Source of the DNA: Nodularia sp. NIES-3585
GTDB lineage: Bacteria; Cyanobacteriota; Cyanobacteriia; Cyanobacteriales; Nostocaceae
Assembly (NCBI RefSeq): GCF_002218065.1
Contig: NZ_BDUB01000001.1
Coordinates: 1,555,852-1,619,851, forward strand
Direction: 5' to 3'
DNA length: 64,000 bases
Part shown: one piece after another, positions 36,049 to 46,379 of the stretch
How the letters are laid out: every line of letters starts with the position of its first letter
Numbering within the stretch: position 1 is the stretch's first letter
The notes under the pieces: generated by a model
Seen by the model: only the letters and a program-made list of their open reading frames with translations
What the model was told of the DNA's origin: nothing
Databases searched by the model: none
Position numbers and translations under genes: made by a program

Positions 36049-37221
36049 TTAATAATTTACCAGTTGTTGATAAAACTCAAATTGCTGCTGTGCTAAAGCT
36101 TTATTAGTATATTTATGCATCGCCTTTTCATAACCCCTCTTACCAAGAGTTGCGGTCATATCTGGTTTTTCTATTAATTGCACTAAGCAATCAGCCAAAG
36201 CTTTAAAATCGCCTTCAGGAAATACTAAACCAGCATCACCAATGACATGAGGAATTTCACCAGAATCGGAACCAATCACCGGAACATGGCAAGCCATAGC
36301 CTCAATTAGTACATGACCAAATTGTTCTTTCCAGCCCACAGAAGTTAAAGTTTTAAATTTATAAGTAGTTTCTGAAGGTAGTACCAAGGTACTCATTAAG
36401 TTGATATAGTTAGCAACTTGATCATGGGGGACACTTTCTACAAAAATCACCCGTTCTCTAATATTATTTTCTGTGGTAAATTTAATTAATTCTGCTTGTA
36501 ACTCTCCCCGTCCCAGTAGTAGTAATTTCCAAGGTTTATCCGGGATACTCACCAAAGCTTGCACAAGGGTTAATAAACCTTTCTCTGGAACAAAACGCCC
36601 CACAAATCCCACAACAAAATCCTCAGATGTAATCCCCAATTGACTGGATAATTCTGGTTGTGCTTTGGGAGTAAACAGGCGTTCATCAACACCCAATTGT
36701 GGCATAACTTGAATTGGCCCTGCATATCCTCTTTGTCTGAGAACTTCCGCCCCATCTTGATTACCAGCAATAATGCCGTGACTATGCTGAAGATTATATT
36801 TCTCTAATAAACTAATCGGAAATTTTAGTTCGTAAGGCAGATTCCACCAAGTAAAAAATATATTTTTTGCCTTAATTCCTAATAGCTGATTCAGAAAAAT
36901 CATCTGAGTATATGCTAGTCCTTTAGAACCTTGTTCTACTTGGATAACTTGGGGACGAAATTCTCTTAATAAAGAGATTAAGTCAGTCCCAAAGGTGAGA
37001 AGACCTTGATGATTTTGACTGAAGTTAGAAATGGGGACAATTCTAAAATTGCCTTCATCACGATATTGAGTGGTAATAATTTTGTTTTGTACACCACCAG
37101 GCTTCCAGGTTTTGGGGACGATAACTGTGACTTCAATTCCTGGTTTTAATTGTGCTAAAGCCCGTAGTTTTTCACAGTTAAGGTCTACAATATAGGAATG
37201 ACTAGCAATTAAGATTTTCAT
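36049..37221 (-). CDS. hpsO: hormogonium polysaccharide glycosyltransferase HpsO
   Basis: A 390-residue GT4-type transferase (MKILIASHSYIVDLNCEKLRALAQ...) with FVVGFVGRFVPEKGLLTLVQAL and a donor-site segment KEQFGHVLIEAMACHVPVIGSDSGEIPHVIGDAG. No membrane helix. It lies 28 bp upstream of hpsP and about 150 bp downstream of hpsN on one strand, consistent with co-transcription. Confidence 0.72.
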   Translation of the reverse strand: MKILIASHSYIVDLNCEKLRALAQLKPGIEVTVIVPKTWKPGGVQNKIITTQYRDEGNFRIVPISNFSQNHQGLLTFGTDLISLLREFRPQVIQVEQGSKGLAYTQMIFLNQLLGIKAKNIFFTWWNLPYELKFPISLLEKYNLQHSHGIIAGNQDGAEVLRQRGYAGPIQVMPQLGVDERLFTPKAQPELSSQLGITSEDFVVGFVGRFVPEKGLLTLVQALVSIPDKPWKLLLLGRGELQAELIKFTTENNIRERVIFVESVPHDQVANYINLMSTLVLPSETTYKFKTLTSVGWKEQFGHVLIEAMACHVPVIGSDSGEIPHVIGDAGLVFPEGDFKALADCLVQLIEKPDMTATLGKRGYEKAMHKYTNKALAQQQFEFYQQLVNY

Positions 37222-37376
37222 AAAATTGGGGTGGTTCTTAATAGTCAGATGTCAGATTTACATTTTTTTGGCTAATACCATCTCTGTGTAAAGCTGCGCT
37301 GAATTTTTTTCCTTCTTTCCTTCTTTGTGTACTTTGTGTCCTTTGTGGTTCGTTCCTCCTATAATTCAGCGCATCC

Positions 37377-38378
37377 TCATAAAGAATTGGTATAAGAGGA
37401 TGTTTGTTGGTCAAGGTGACTGTAAGTCTGACCATCATTCCAGATTGACTGAATGACAGTACCCAAGGCTTTGAGAAAACCTAAAGTGTAAAAAATACCG
37501 CGACTGAAAATTTTCATAGGGGAACCACTTTTGTTACAAGGTGGGTGTCCTAAAACGTGACAGTCAAATAAAGCGGCGTATAGGCGTAAAGCTTGGATTG
37601 CGTCCAGGTTTTTTAGCGCCATTAAAAAATGATTGTGATAGAAGGTCAGTTGATACTGAAGCGATCGCATACTAATATCATGACAACCCCCAGTTTCTTC
37701 GCCCAAATGTATCAAATAAGCCTCTGGGTCATACCAAATTTTATATCCAGTCTGTCGGATTCGCAAACAAAAATCTGACTCTTCGCGCACCGCACTACCG
37801 CGAAACCTCTCGTCAAAGTTCAGTCCGTATTTAGTAAAAATTTCGCGGCGAAAAGACATATTGCAACCCCTAGCTGTCAGCACTTGCTGGGGTTTGATTG
37901 TGTGGACTAAATCAATGTGATACCAAGCAATTCCAGGGTCCATTGCTTCGGGAGGTAGATATTCAATCTGCAACTCCCCACCTGAATCACTTAATTTACC
38001 TCTGTCAAATACCCGCCCAGCAACAGCCCCGATTTCTGGATTCTGCACATAATTTTTGGCATGGGCTGCTAAAAATTCTGGGGTAATTTTCACATCATCA
38101 TCAATAAATAAAATTATTTCACCTTTTGAGCGCCGCACACCATAATTACGCGCCCCTGGTAAACTCGCCCAGTCTAAGCGAAACCATTGGATTTGATCGG
38201 CTGCGGATATTTCTTCCAGGTAAGCTTGAGTTTCTGGTTCGTGTGTGGGAGATTGGTCTACTACCAAAACTTCAAAGTTGGGATAGTCCTGATTTAAAAC
38301 ATCTATAATGCTATACTGTAGCGTTTCTTCTCTCCCATAGGTGGGAATGATCACGGAAATCAAAGGCAAATCATTCAT
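37377..38378 (-). CDS. hpsN: hormogonium polysaccharide glycosyltransferase HpsN
   Basis: A 333-residue GT2 (GT-A) transferase: LISVIIPTYGREETLQYSIIDVLNQDYPNFEVLVVDQS, catalytic metal site FIDDDVKITPEFL, and FRGSAVREESDFCLRIRQTGY carrying the acceptor-side acidic residues. It starts 60 bp after hpsL ends. Probably builds the hormogonium polysaccharide at the inner face of the membrane. Confidence 0.72.
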   Translation of the reverse strand: MNDLPLISVIIPTYGREETLQYSIIDVLNQDYPNFEVLVVDQSPTHEPETQAYLEEISAADQIQWFRLDWASLPGARNYGVRRSKGEIILFIDDDVKITPEFLAAHAKNYVQNPEIGAVAGRVFDRGKLSDSGGELQIEYLPPEAMDPGIAWYHIDLVHTIKPQQVLTARGCNMSFRREIFTKYGLNFDERFRGSAVREESDFCLRIRQTGYKIWYDPEAYLIHLGEETGGCHDISMRSLQYQLTFYHNHFLMALKNLDAIQALRLYAALFDCHVLGHPPCNKSGSPMKIFSRGIFYTLGFLKALGTVIQSIWNDGQTYSHLDQQTSSYTNSL

Positions 38379-38438
38379 GTCTTTTGATATTCAAATAAAC
38401 TTGCTGCTTGACCATCGAATTGCCTGCTAAATTTAGCA

Positions 38439-40097
38439 TTAAACTTGAATCGGTGAAAACTTCTTCTTTGTTGTTTTTACAGGCTCGGCATTTTGTTTTT
38501 CTTGTTTTTCCAGTAATGGTAGTTTGAACAGTACCCCTGCAAAAAACCAGTAATATACAGCAACTGGATCAACATCTAAAGGATAATAGTAAGTATTATA
38601 GCTAATAAACAGTATAAACACCCACAAACTAGCTCCATAGATTCGGAAATTACGGTCTTTGATGGAACGATATGTTTTGAAACCAGTAATTGTCAGGGTT
38701 GTGACCAAAGCTAAAAATGCCAATACTCCTACGATACCTACCTCCCACAGCACCTTCGGGTAGTATGTTTCTACTAACTTGGTTCTACCCAATACCCTAG
38801 CTGAGTTAGTAGCCCGTCCTAAGCCGCTGCCTATGGGACTAGCTACATTTTTCCAATTTTCCTGAAACTGATTAAGAATAAACTCTTCGGGGGGTGCAGC
38901 TTCCACTCGACCCACAAAACTATCTATCCGTTCTTGCACAATTTCCGGGTTACTTACCATGGCAATTCCCAGAATTAGGGCAAGTCCTATTCCCATGGGG
39001 ATAAAGCGTTTCAGGTTACGAATTTGACCAGTCAGTATTAGTAAGAGTAGGAAGCACACAGGCACTAGGGCTAAGGCAATTCTCTGTCCGGAGATGACTG
39101 CATTGATAAAAACCGTTGCCAAAGAACCTAAACCTAGTAGTCGCCAAATAACTGAAGGATCAGCGAAACCTGTGGCAAAGGCAAAAAAGGTGCTAGATAT
39201 CAAAAACCATGCCCATTGCCAAGGGGCTACAAAGGTTCCTGGTAAGCGAATTACTCCCTGACTAGGACTATAGAGTAGAGAGCCACCAAAATAACAGCGC
39301 GCGTCTAGTGTTGCTTTAAATAAATCTGCACCTGAAGCATTTCTAGTACCTTCACATACTCCAGTGAATAGTAATACGTATTGAATAATTCCCAGGGTAC
39401 AGCAGATAAGTATGAGTACAACCTGTAAGCGCGATAAAAATAGAAAGTCTTTTGTATTCCGAATGAAATAGTAAGCACAAGTAATCAAGGGTATATAGCC
39501 CAAAAATACTTTCAGTCCGAGAATGCCCATAGCTATGGGATTTTCATTGGGTGCTGTTTGCATCAGTCCTACAGGGGGAGGATTGAGTTGTTGTCCACCA
39601 TTGATAAATATCAGTGTTAGCAGGGAACAGCCCAATAAAATAAACAGCGGAGTTTTAATAGCTTTGGGAACTATTAGAGGTAACCCTTGCTGACGGCAAG
39701 TTTGCCAAAATGCGATCAAGGCGGGAACATAGAAAGCATCTTTAGCCAATTGCAGGACGGGACTGTTGCCGATGTAATATGTGATAGTACCTGCAAATGG
39801 CATATAAATCAGAAAAGCAAACAAGGCTGGGCGGGGGTATTTGTAGGAAAAGGAGAGGATCAGGATTGCCAAAACGCCAGGAATAGCTACTTTAATGCCA
39901 CCTACTAAAAACAGTAGAATGCCAAAAAAGACACTAGTGACGGCAGAGGCTGTCAGCAGGGTGGTAAATTCTTTACGTGCTTGGGCTGATTTACGCTTCT
40001 GGGCTAACCTTTCTTTGAGGGTGAGAATAGAACTTTCCTTTTTTTCCGGCTTTTTTAACTTTTTCGATTTCTGGGATTTTGATTTTAATTTCGGCAT
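38439..40097 (-). CDS. hpsL: hormogonium polysaccharide membrane protein HpsL
   Basis: 552 residues. A basic, Lys-rich cytosolic N-terminus (~50 residues) is followed by about 12 hydrophobic helices and a short basic tail. It resembles O-antigen ligase/polymerase-type proteins; the large loop with GSGLGRATNSARV fits that fold. In Nostoc, HpsL is first in this block. The ATG at 40097 is preferred over a TTG six bases upstream. It likely polymerises or exports polysaccharide repeats. Confidence 0.72.
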   Translation of the reverse strand: MPKLKSKSQKSKKLKKPEKKESSILTLKERLAQKRKSAQARKEFTTLLTASAVTSVFFGILLFLVGGIKVAIPGVLAILILSFSYKYPRPALFAFLIYMPFAGTITYYIGNSPVLQLAKDAFYVPALIAFWQTCRQQGLPLIVPKAIKTPLFILLGCSLLTLIFINGGQQLNPPPVGLMQTAPNENPIAMGILGLKVFLGYIPLITCAYYFIRNTKDFLFLSRLQVVLILICCTLGIIQYVLLFTGVCEGTRNASGADLFKATLDARCYFGGSLLYSPSQGVIRLPGTFVAPWQWAWFLISSTFFAFATGFADPSVIWRLLGLGSLATVFINAVISGQRIALALVPVCFLLLLILTGQIRNLKRFIPMGIGLALILGIAMVSNPEIVQERIDSFVGRVEAAPPEEFILNQFQENWKNVASPIGSGLGRATNSARVLGRTKLVETYYPKVLWEVGIVGVLAFLALVTTLTITGFKTYRSIKDRNFRIYGASLWVFILFISYNTYYYPLDVDPVAVYYWFFAGVLFKLPLLEKQEKQNAEPVKTTKKKFSPIQV

Positions 40098-40627
40098 AAA
40101 CAAGAATTTTTATAAAGATTGTATAAACCAAATTCATTTTTAATTAATTGGTTTGACAATTCCTGATTGCAAATAGTAAATTCCGACTTTGTAGATCATA
40201 ATATAGCGGGTTTTTCCCGGTTATAGCATATAAATTGCATAGGCAAAAATCAGATATCAAAAAATTTTATCCTACTGGATATCTTGTTGAGCAGATGAAT
40301 CGCAAATGTTACAGCTTCTGCATCTCAAATAGGTTATTTATACGCAAAAGCTGTAAGAGGATGTTTGAAAAGTCTAATTTATTACTAGCCCAGGCGACTA
40401 GAAGTCGCGGCTATACAAACCAAACCCGCACTTCGACAAGCTCAGTGACCACCTGCGCGGGTTAAAAACCTTAATTTTTCATTAGTCCAGGTCGGTGGAC
40501 TTGGCCTTTGTAGTAGCGTATCGCTAACGCGAAGCGTAGCCATATTATATTCGCCCATAGGGTAGCGTGGCGTTAGCCATAAATTTTTCAAACACCCTCT
40601 AAAACAAAAGATGTTTTGAGCAAAAAA
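40098..40627. other. intergenic region upstream of hpsL holding a mobile-like element
   Basis: This 530-bp gap holds the hpsL promoter side (minus strand, near 40100-40200) and the 245-bp element at 40356-40600. No gene is supported; short open frames here follow element sequence. Confidence 0.6.
40356..40600. mobile_element. 245-bp MITE-like element, copy 3 (complete)
   Basis: Terminal inverted repeats AGAGGATGTTTGAAAA (40356-40371) and TTTTCAAACACCCTCT (40585-40600) match at 15 of 16 positions. Inside are the palindrome GCGACTAGAAGTCGC, a GCGCGGGTTAAAAACCTTAA block and a TTAGCGATACGCTAC-type reversed run. Related copies are at 4466-4646 (minus) and 29451-29505 (left end only). There is no transposase, so it would be mobilised in trans. 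Confidence 0.7.
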
Positions 40628-42100
40628 TTAGACCATAAGATGTTGCTGGACTTGAGAGACTAATTCATTTGTCCAGTGGTTAGCCAGTTCAGCATTAGCT
40701 GCTTCTACCATGACTCTGATCAGTGGTTCTGTGCCAGAAGCCCGGACTAATATTCTGCCGGCATCACCCAGTGCAGCTTCGGCTTGAGCGATCGCTTGTT
40801 GTACAGGTTGACAATTTTGCCAATTTAATCGGCGATCGCGATCTATGACTCGCACATTCCGCAACAATTGGGGATAAGTCTCAAAGCTTTGATCTACCAT
40901 TTCGCTGAGGGGAACACCTGCCTGTTTGACTAAAGCTGCTATATGTAAAGCTGTTAATAAGCCATCGCCGGTAATAGCGTAATGACGGCAAAGAATATGA
41001 CCTGATTGTTCACCGCCTAACATTCCCCCAGTCTTGATCATTTCTGCTTGTACGTATTGATCACCGACGGCGGTACGAATTAAGTTGCCACCCTGTTTTT
41101 GCCAAGCCCTTTCAAAGCCTAAGTTGGCCATGACTGTGGAAACAATCAGATTATCTGGCAGTTTTTGCTGTTCTTGTAGGTGTTTTCCCCACAAGTAAAG
41201 AATGTAATCGCCATCGACTTGCCTACCAGTATGATCTACAGCTAAGACGCGATCAGCATCGCCATCAAAGGCAAAACCCAAGTCAGCGTCATGTTCCTTA
41301 ACTGTGGCTTGCAAAATTTCTAGGTTAGTGGAACCGCAATTAACGTTAATGCGATCGCCATCTGCTTCATTATGTAAGCAGATTACCTCTGCGCCCATTT
41401 GGGTAAAGATTTTTGGTGCTAACCCAACTGCTGCACCCCAGGCTAAGTCTAAGACAATTTTCAGCCCCTGAAGATTCACCGTTTGCTGCAAGGATTGTTT
41501 CAAGGTTTCGCCGTACTGACTCACTAATTCCCCACGAGAATAATGCCGTCCACAATTACTGACTTTACCTGTAACTGTATGCCCACGTAGTCCCGCCTCA
41601 ATCTCTGTCTGCAATGCTGGAGATAACTTAGAACCATTACCATTAAAAATCTTAATCCCGTTGTCTTCTGGCGGATTATGACTAGCAGAAATCATCACTC
41701 CACCTATAGCCTCACTGATGCTGGTTAAATAAGCAACGGTGGGAGTGGGACATAACCCCAAATACCAAACCTCTACCCCCGCTGCTGTTAACCCTGCACT
41801 TAAAGCCATCGCTAGCATATCGCTAGAGTTTCGCGAATCTTGCCCCAGGATGACTGGCCCCGTTTGACAACTATGATTTTGCAAAACCATTCCCGCCCAA
41901 AAACCCACTTGTAATGCTAAGGGCGCATTTAGCAATTCTCCCACTTCTCCACGAATGCCGTCTGTGCCAAATAACGCATTTGTCGGTAGTGGTAATAAGT
42001 TCAGCCCAAAATTGCCATCTAAACCTTTCCCTGATTTGTGAGATTCAGACTTAGAAGCACCTCGAATCTCTCCTTGGGTCTTATTTATAGATGTAACCAT
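40628..42100 (-). CDS. glmM: phosphoglucosamine mutase
   Basis: 490 residues. [15 protein letters not shown] (44-58), the active-site serine S140 in [13 protein letters not shown], metal-binding AFDGDADR, and GEQSGHI identify GlmM, which turns glucosamine-6-phosphate into glucosamine-1-phosphate for UDP-GlcNAc and the cell wall. The N-terminal ~38 residues (Ser/Lys/Gly-rich) extend beyond the usual start; a shorter start is possible but I see no better one. Confidence 0.93.
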   Translation of the reverse strand: MVTSINKTQGEIRGASKSESHKSGKGLDGNFGLNLLPLPTNALFGTDGIRGEVGELLNAPLALQVGFWAGMVLQNHSCQTGPVILGQDSRNSSDMLAMALSAGLTAAGVEVWYLGLCPTPTVAYLTSISEAIGGVMISASHNPPEDNGIKIFNGNGSKLSPALQTEIEAGLRGHTVTGKVSNCGRHYSRGELVSQYGETLKQSLQQTVNLQGLKIVLDLAWGAAVGLAPKIFTQMGAEVICLHNEADGDRINVNCGSTNLEILQATVKEHDADLGFAFDGDADRVLAVDHTGRQVDGDYILYLWGKHLQEQQKLPDNLIVSTVMANLGFERAWQKQGGNLIRTAVGDQYVQAEMIKTGGMLGGEQSGHILCRHYAITGDGLLTALHIAALVKQAGVPLSEMVDQSFETYPQLLRNVRVIDRDRRLNWQNCQPVQQAIAQAEAALGDAGRILVRASGTEPLIRVMVEAANAELANHWTNELVSQVQQHLMV

Positions 42101-42643
42101 AAGTTTAAACTCCTGACACCATCACATTGGAAAATATCACTTTACACGTTAGTTCAGCAATTTCTACCGAGCTAACTGTTTATCTGTAATATATACTTGT
42201 TTTGAATTTTAAAATCAGCATAACAGCATTTTTTTAAGTAATATTACGTAAATTTTTACTAATTAATTGTCAATATTTTATCTGGCGCTGACTTTCTCCT
42301 ATTTGATGGTTTGCAATCAAATTCTTCCTGGGGATATTTATTTGCGGCTATTTGACCAGTTAATCCCCGGCTGAAAAATTGTGAATATGAGAATTGTGCA
42401 GCGATATTCAAGGTAAAACCAAAATTTAGCTCAAAATCACCAAAAATTTCGGCAATTTTTCTGCTGGAATTCCTCAATTACTGAGCCTTATTGACGTTTT
42501 TATCAAAGTACAAGTTCAGGCTACTTAAAAAATTTTAATATAAATTCTCATCAAATAGTTTTAATCTAACGTTTTGATGGCATTTTTTAGCCATTCATAA
42601 ATCGTAACTTCGGCAGTTAACCTTTTAAGTTGAGAAATTTAGT
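42101..42643. other. divergent intergenic region glmM / heme oxygenase
   Basis: 543 bp without a supported gene. AT-rich, with promoters for both flanking genes expected. A 72-codon TTG-started frame on the minus strand (42259-42477) has no recognisable likeness or ribosome site. No riboswitch or regulator site was recognised. Confidence 0.4.
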
Positions 42644-43360
42644 ATGAGCAGCAATTTAGCCAGCAAATTACGTCTAGGCACTAAAAAAGCCCACACGATG
42701 GCAGAAAATGTGGGTTTTGTCAAGTGTTTTTTGAAAGGAGTGGTTGAGAAAAACTCTTACCGCAAACTAGTTGCTAACTTTTACTTCATCTACTCCGCGA
42801 TGGAAGAGGAGATGAAAAAGCACCATCAACACGCGATTATTAGCCAAATTAACTTTCCCCAACTTGACCGCAAGCAAACCTTAGAACAAGATTTGAGTTA
42901 CTATTTTGGTGCAAACTGGCGGGAACAAATTAAGCTATCGCCAGCAGGTGAAGCTTATGTGCAACGCATCCGCGAAATATCTCAAACAGAACCAGAATTA
43001 TTAATCGCCCATTCCTATACTCGTTATTTGGGTGATCTATCCGGGGGTCAAATCCTCAAAAATATTGCGGTGACAGCGATGAACTTGTCTGAAAATCAAG
43101 GTACTGCTTTCTATGAATTTGCAGAGATTACCGATGAGAAGGCATTCAAAACCCAATACCGTCAAACTCTGGATGAATTACCCCTAGATGAAGCTACAGG
43201 CGATCGCATTGTCGATGAAGCTAACGCCGCTTTTGGCATGAATATGAAGATGTTCCAGGAATTAGAAGGTAATTTGATTAAATCCATCGGTGTCATGCTG
43301 TTTAACAGTCTCACACGCCGTCGCAATCGTGGCAACACTGAACTGGCTACAGCTGAGTAA
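42644..43360 (+). CDS. ho1: heme oxygenase (biliverdin-producing)
   Basis: A 238-residue soluble enzyme that opens heme to biliverdin, the first step toward phycobilin pigments, using ferredoxin and O2. KLRLGTKKAHTMAENVGFVKCF contains the heme ligand His17; YTRYLGDLSGGQIL is the distal-helix glycine signature. Length and both motifs are standard for cyanobacterial HO1. It starts at the ATG after TTGAGAAATTTAGT. Confidence 0.95.
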   Translation: MSSNLASKLRLGTKKAHTMAENVGFVKCFLKGVVEKNSYRKLVANFYFIYSAMEEEMKKHHQHAIISQINFPQLDRKQTLEQDLSYYFGANWREQIKLSPAGEAYVQRIREISQTEPELLIAHSYTRYLGDLSGGQILKNIAVTAMNLSENQGTAFYEFAEITDEKAFKTQYRQTLDELPLDEATGDRIVDEANAAFGMNMKMFQELEGNLIKSIGVMLFNSLTRRRNRGNTELATAE

Positions 43361-43411
43361 AAAAGTATCCTTCTGTGTGATTTAAATCACATTTAAAATT
43401 CCAATCCTAAG

Positions 43412-43537
43412 CTCAACTTTATCCGATGATTTTTCAAAGCTTTCAATCCTGAAATGGCACCTCTAAAATGTTCAAAGCATTGAGAAATATGGGTTATAGC
43501 CGAGGCGATCGCCATCAGGTAAATGGATAAAGTTGAG
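43412..43537. repeat. 126-bp segment bounded by 13-bp inverted repeats
   Basis: CTCAACTTTATCC (43412-43424) and GGATAAAGTTGAG (43525-43537) are exact reverse complements 100 bp apart, in the 414-bp gap after the heme oxygenase gene. A HIP1-like site lies inside. It may be a small non-autonomous element. No second copy was seen in this window. Confidence 0.45.
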
Positions 43538-43774
43538 TTTAGTTAAGTTTCTGGTAAAATAATGCTTTGAACTATTTGTCAGCTAAAAAATATCTAGTTG
43601 GCATCTTTAAATTACACTAAACTGTTGTGGGGAGGGCAAAGATGCCCGCCCATGTTATGCAAGTTAAATGCCGATTACCCTAACAGGTCAAAATAAAATA
43701 ATTTATGCTTAAGAAGAAATAATATTTTTACAGTAAAATATCTAGAGTATAAATAAAACTTAAGAAATCAAAAT

Positions 43775-44629
43775 ATGGAAGTTTTGTTTTGTTTTGATAA
43801 GAAGTATGAACAACACTTTGGCGCAGCTGTAACTTCTCTGATCTTGAATAACGCGGATCATTTAACAAAAGTTCATATAGTAACTAAGAAAATATCCAGT
43901 AATTTTCAGTCAAAAATTGATCAACTCAAGGCAAAAGCTAAAATTGATTTTTTAATTTATGAAATCAAAGATACAGAAGTTGAAAATTTCAAAATCTCTC
44001 AACATATATCTTCTGCTTCATATTATAGATTACTAGCTCCTGACATTCTCCCCAATCAACTCAGTAAAATACTGTATCTTGATTCGGATTTAATTGTTAA
44101 TGGTTCAATTTCTGAACTATATAATTATGATCTATCAAATTATATAGTTGCAGCTCAGGGAAAAAAAGTTATATCCACAAAAAAAAGGCTCGAACTTAAT
44201 AGCAACTATTATTTCAATGCGGGTGTAATTTTGATTAATTTAGAAACTTGGCGCAACCTGAATATAGGTAAGAAATGTATTGAAATTATTCGCAATCGTC
44301 CTGATCTGATTAAATTACACGATCAAGATGCTTTAAATAAAGTGATTGATGGTCAATTTCTGAATATAGACCAAAAATGGAATTCATTGGTTGATTTATA
44401 TGAAGGACACTCTCAGGCGAATGACAAATCAATGGTAATTCACTTTATTGGGTCTTTAAAACCGTGGCAAATATGGTGTATTAGTCCTCAAAAAGAACTT
44501 TACTGGTCATACTTGAAACAATCACCATGGTCAAGCAGCATTCCAGAATTACCTAAGAATTCCAAACAAGTTTTATCTGCGATTAAAGCAATTTTAAAAC
44601 AGCTAAAAATTTTGAAAAAACCAAAGTAA
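43775..44629 (+). CDS. glycosyltransferase family 8 protein
   Basis: A 284-residue GT-A transferase with MEVLFCFDKKYEQHFGAAVTSLILNNAD, the metal-binding YLDSDLIVNGSISELY (D-x-D) and the C-terminal HFIGSLKPW histidine motif of GT8 (galactosyl/glucosyl transferases of LPS and similar glycans). HDQDALN is also typical. The gene is clearly more AT-rich than its neighbours and lies alone, suggesting transfer. The acceptor is unknown. Confidence 0.85.
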   Translation: MEVLFCFDKKYEQHFGAAVTSLILNNADHLTKVHIVTKKISSNFQSKIDQLKAKAKIDFLIYEIKDTEVENFKISQHISSASYYRLLAPDILPNQLSKILYLDSDLIVNGSISELYNYDLSNYIVAAQGKKVISTKKRLELNSNYYFNAGVILINLETWRNLNIGKKCIEIIRNRPDLIKLHDQDALNKVIDGQFLNIDQKWNSLVDLYEGHSQANDKSMVIHFIGSLKPWQIWCISPQKELYWSYLKQSPWSSSIPELPKNSKQVLSAIKAILKQLKILKKPK

Positions 44630-44813
44630 AATTTACTTTTTCACAAACCGTCTTTGTCCCCTTCAGGCTTGAGACATCCAGGACACCCATCAAATTTTGC
44701 TCAATCATCATTCCTGGAGGATTTCAGCTTAGAATAACTGAGTCCAACTTGATGGTTTTCAAGTTGTAAATATTAAACTGATCATACTCAGAAAATCTGG
44801 CAAAACCAAAACA

Positions 44814-45854
44814 ATGGCTACAAAAATTCCTGTTACAGTAATTACAGGCTTTTTAGGCAGTGGTAAAACTAGCTTAATTCGCCATCTACTACAAAACAAC
44901 CAAGGTCGCCGCATTGCAGTTTTAGTCAACGAGTTTGGCGAACTAGGTATTGATGGCGAATTGTTAAAATCCTGTCAAATCTGCCCCGAAGATGGGGACG
45001 ATGGGAGTAATATTTTTGAATTAACTAACGGCTGCTTATGTTGTACCGTGCAGGAAGAGTTTTTTCCCACGATGCAAGAACTCATCAAGCGGCGAGATAG
45101 CATTGACTGTATTTTAATTGAAACTTCTGGTTTAGCTTTACCCAAACCTTTAATTAAAGCCTTTCGCTGGCAAGAAATTCGCGCCGCCGCTACAGTCGAT
45201 GCAGTGATTACCGTAGTAGATTGTGCCGCGGTAGCATCAGGTACATTTGCTAGTAATCCGGAAGCGATCGCTGCTCAACGGCAAGCAGATGATAGTCTAG
45301 AACATGAAACACCCTTGCAAGAATTGTTTGAAGACCAACTGGCTTGTGCAGATTTGGTGGTATTGAATAAAACTGATTTAGTCGATATTGCCACAAAACA
45401 TCGAGTCGAGGAATTAATTAAGCAAGAATTGCCCAGAGTGGTGAAGATTGTGTCAAGCGATCGCGGTAAACTAGATGCCTCTATCTTATTAGGATTTCAA
45501 GCCGCAGTAGAAGATAATTTAGATAGTCGTCCCAGCCATCACGACACCGAAGCAGAACACGAACACGATGAAGAGATTACCTCAACTCACTTAGTTTTAG
45601 ACCGCACCTTTGATCCAGAAACACTGCAACAAGAATTGCAAAAACTGGCTAACCAACAAGAAATATATCGCATCAAAGGCTTTGTTGCAGTAGCTAACAA
45701 ACCCATGCGCCTAGTAATGCAAGGTGTCGGCACCCGATTTGATAAATTTTATGATCGCCCATGGAAACCACAAGAAGCTAAACAAACCAGTTTAGTTTTC
45801 ATTGGTCGTGATTTGAAATCTTCAGAAATTGAATCACAATTAGTAGCTTTATAA
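44814..45854 (+). CDS. cobW: CobW/COG0523-family metal GTPase
   Basis: 346 residues. Walker A GFLGSGKTS (12-20), the metal-site motif GCLCC (C74, C76, C77), ETSGLALP, and GTP-specificity VLNKTDLVD. A His/Asp/Glu-rich stretch (HHDTEAEHEHDEE, about 236-248) would bind metal. A C-terminal CobW-C domain follows. Such proteins insert or deliver Co, Zn or other metals; the cobalamin variant is likely by length but not proved. The ABA4-like gene follows after 13 bp and may share a transcript. Confidence 0.8.
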   Translation: MATKIPVTVITGFLGSGKTSLIRHLLQNNQGRRIAVLVNEFGELGIDGELLKSCQICPEDGDDGSNIFELTNGCLCCTVQEEFFPTMQELIKRRDSIDCILIETSGLALPKPLIKAFRWQEIRAAATVDAVITVVDCAAVASGTFASNPEAIAAQRQADDSLEHETPLQELFEDQLACADLVVLNKTDLVDIATKHRVEELIKQELPRVVKIVSSDRGKLDASILLGFQAAVEDNLDSRPSHHDTEAEHEHDEEITSTHLVLDRTFDPETLQQELQKLANQQEIYRIKGFVAVANKPMRLVMQGVGTRFDKFYDRPWKPQEAKQTSLVFIGRDLKSSEIESQLVAL

Positions 45855-45867
45855 TCTCTCCAAATTT

Positions 45868-46344
45868 ATGACTATCTCTCAACTATTTGACATTGCCAAT
45901 ATTTTCGTTTTACCCTTTTGGGTGCTGATGATTTTCCTACCCAAGTGGAAACTAACACGGCAAATAATGGCATCATATCTCCCTTTTGTAGTGCTAGCTG
46001 GGGCATATTTGTATTTGTTTGTCAACAGCATTACACCAGAAAATGCCGCCGCTTTATCCAATCCCCAATTAGCCGATATTGCGCGATTTTTAGGTGATGA
46101 AACAGCAGCTGCAACGGGTTGGATTCATTTTTTGGTGATGGATTTATTTGTCGGTCGCTGGATTTATTTAGAAGGGCAAAAAACGGGTATTTGGACAATT
46201 CACTCTATTGCTTTGTGTTTGTTTGCTGGTCCTTTGGGGTTACTTTCCCATATCTTAACTTACTGGATTACTAAAGTATTTTTCCCCAATTCACAGTTAA
46301 GTGAAGCGGTAGTAGAAGAAGTTGTGTCTTCCAGTAGTAGTTAG
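45868..46344 (+). CDS. ABA4-like membrane protein (DUF4281)
   Basis: A 158-residue protein with about four hydrophobic helices: FDIANIFVLPFWVLMIFLPKW and TGWIHFLVMDLFVGRWIYLEG are hallmark stretches of the ABA4/DUF4281 family. The plant member is needed for neoxanthin formation; the cyanobacterial role is unknown. It is 13 bp after the cobW-like gene. The C-terminus is Val/Glu/Ser-rich. Confidence 0.8.
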   Translation: MTISQLFDIANIFVLPFWVLMIFLPKWKLTRQIMASYLPFVVLAGAYLYLFVNSITPENAAALSNPQLADIARFLGDETAAATGWIHFLVMDLFVGRWIYLEGQKTGIWTIHSIALCLFAGPLGLLSHILTYWITKVFFPNSQLSEAVVEEVVSSSSS

Positions 46345-46379
46345 ATTCAGAAAAATTAACCACAGATAAACAAAGGTAA

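Noticed and set aside
42259..42477. 72-codon minus-strand frame between glmM and the heme oxygenase gene
   Set aside because: TTG start, no ribosome site, no family likeness; possible but not supported.
44630..44813. Cobalamin riboswitch upstream of the CobW-type gene
   Set aside because: I could not find the B12-box core or a matching fold in the 184-bp leader.
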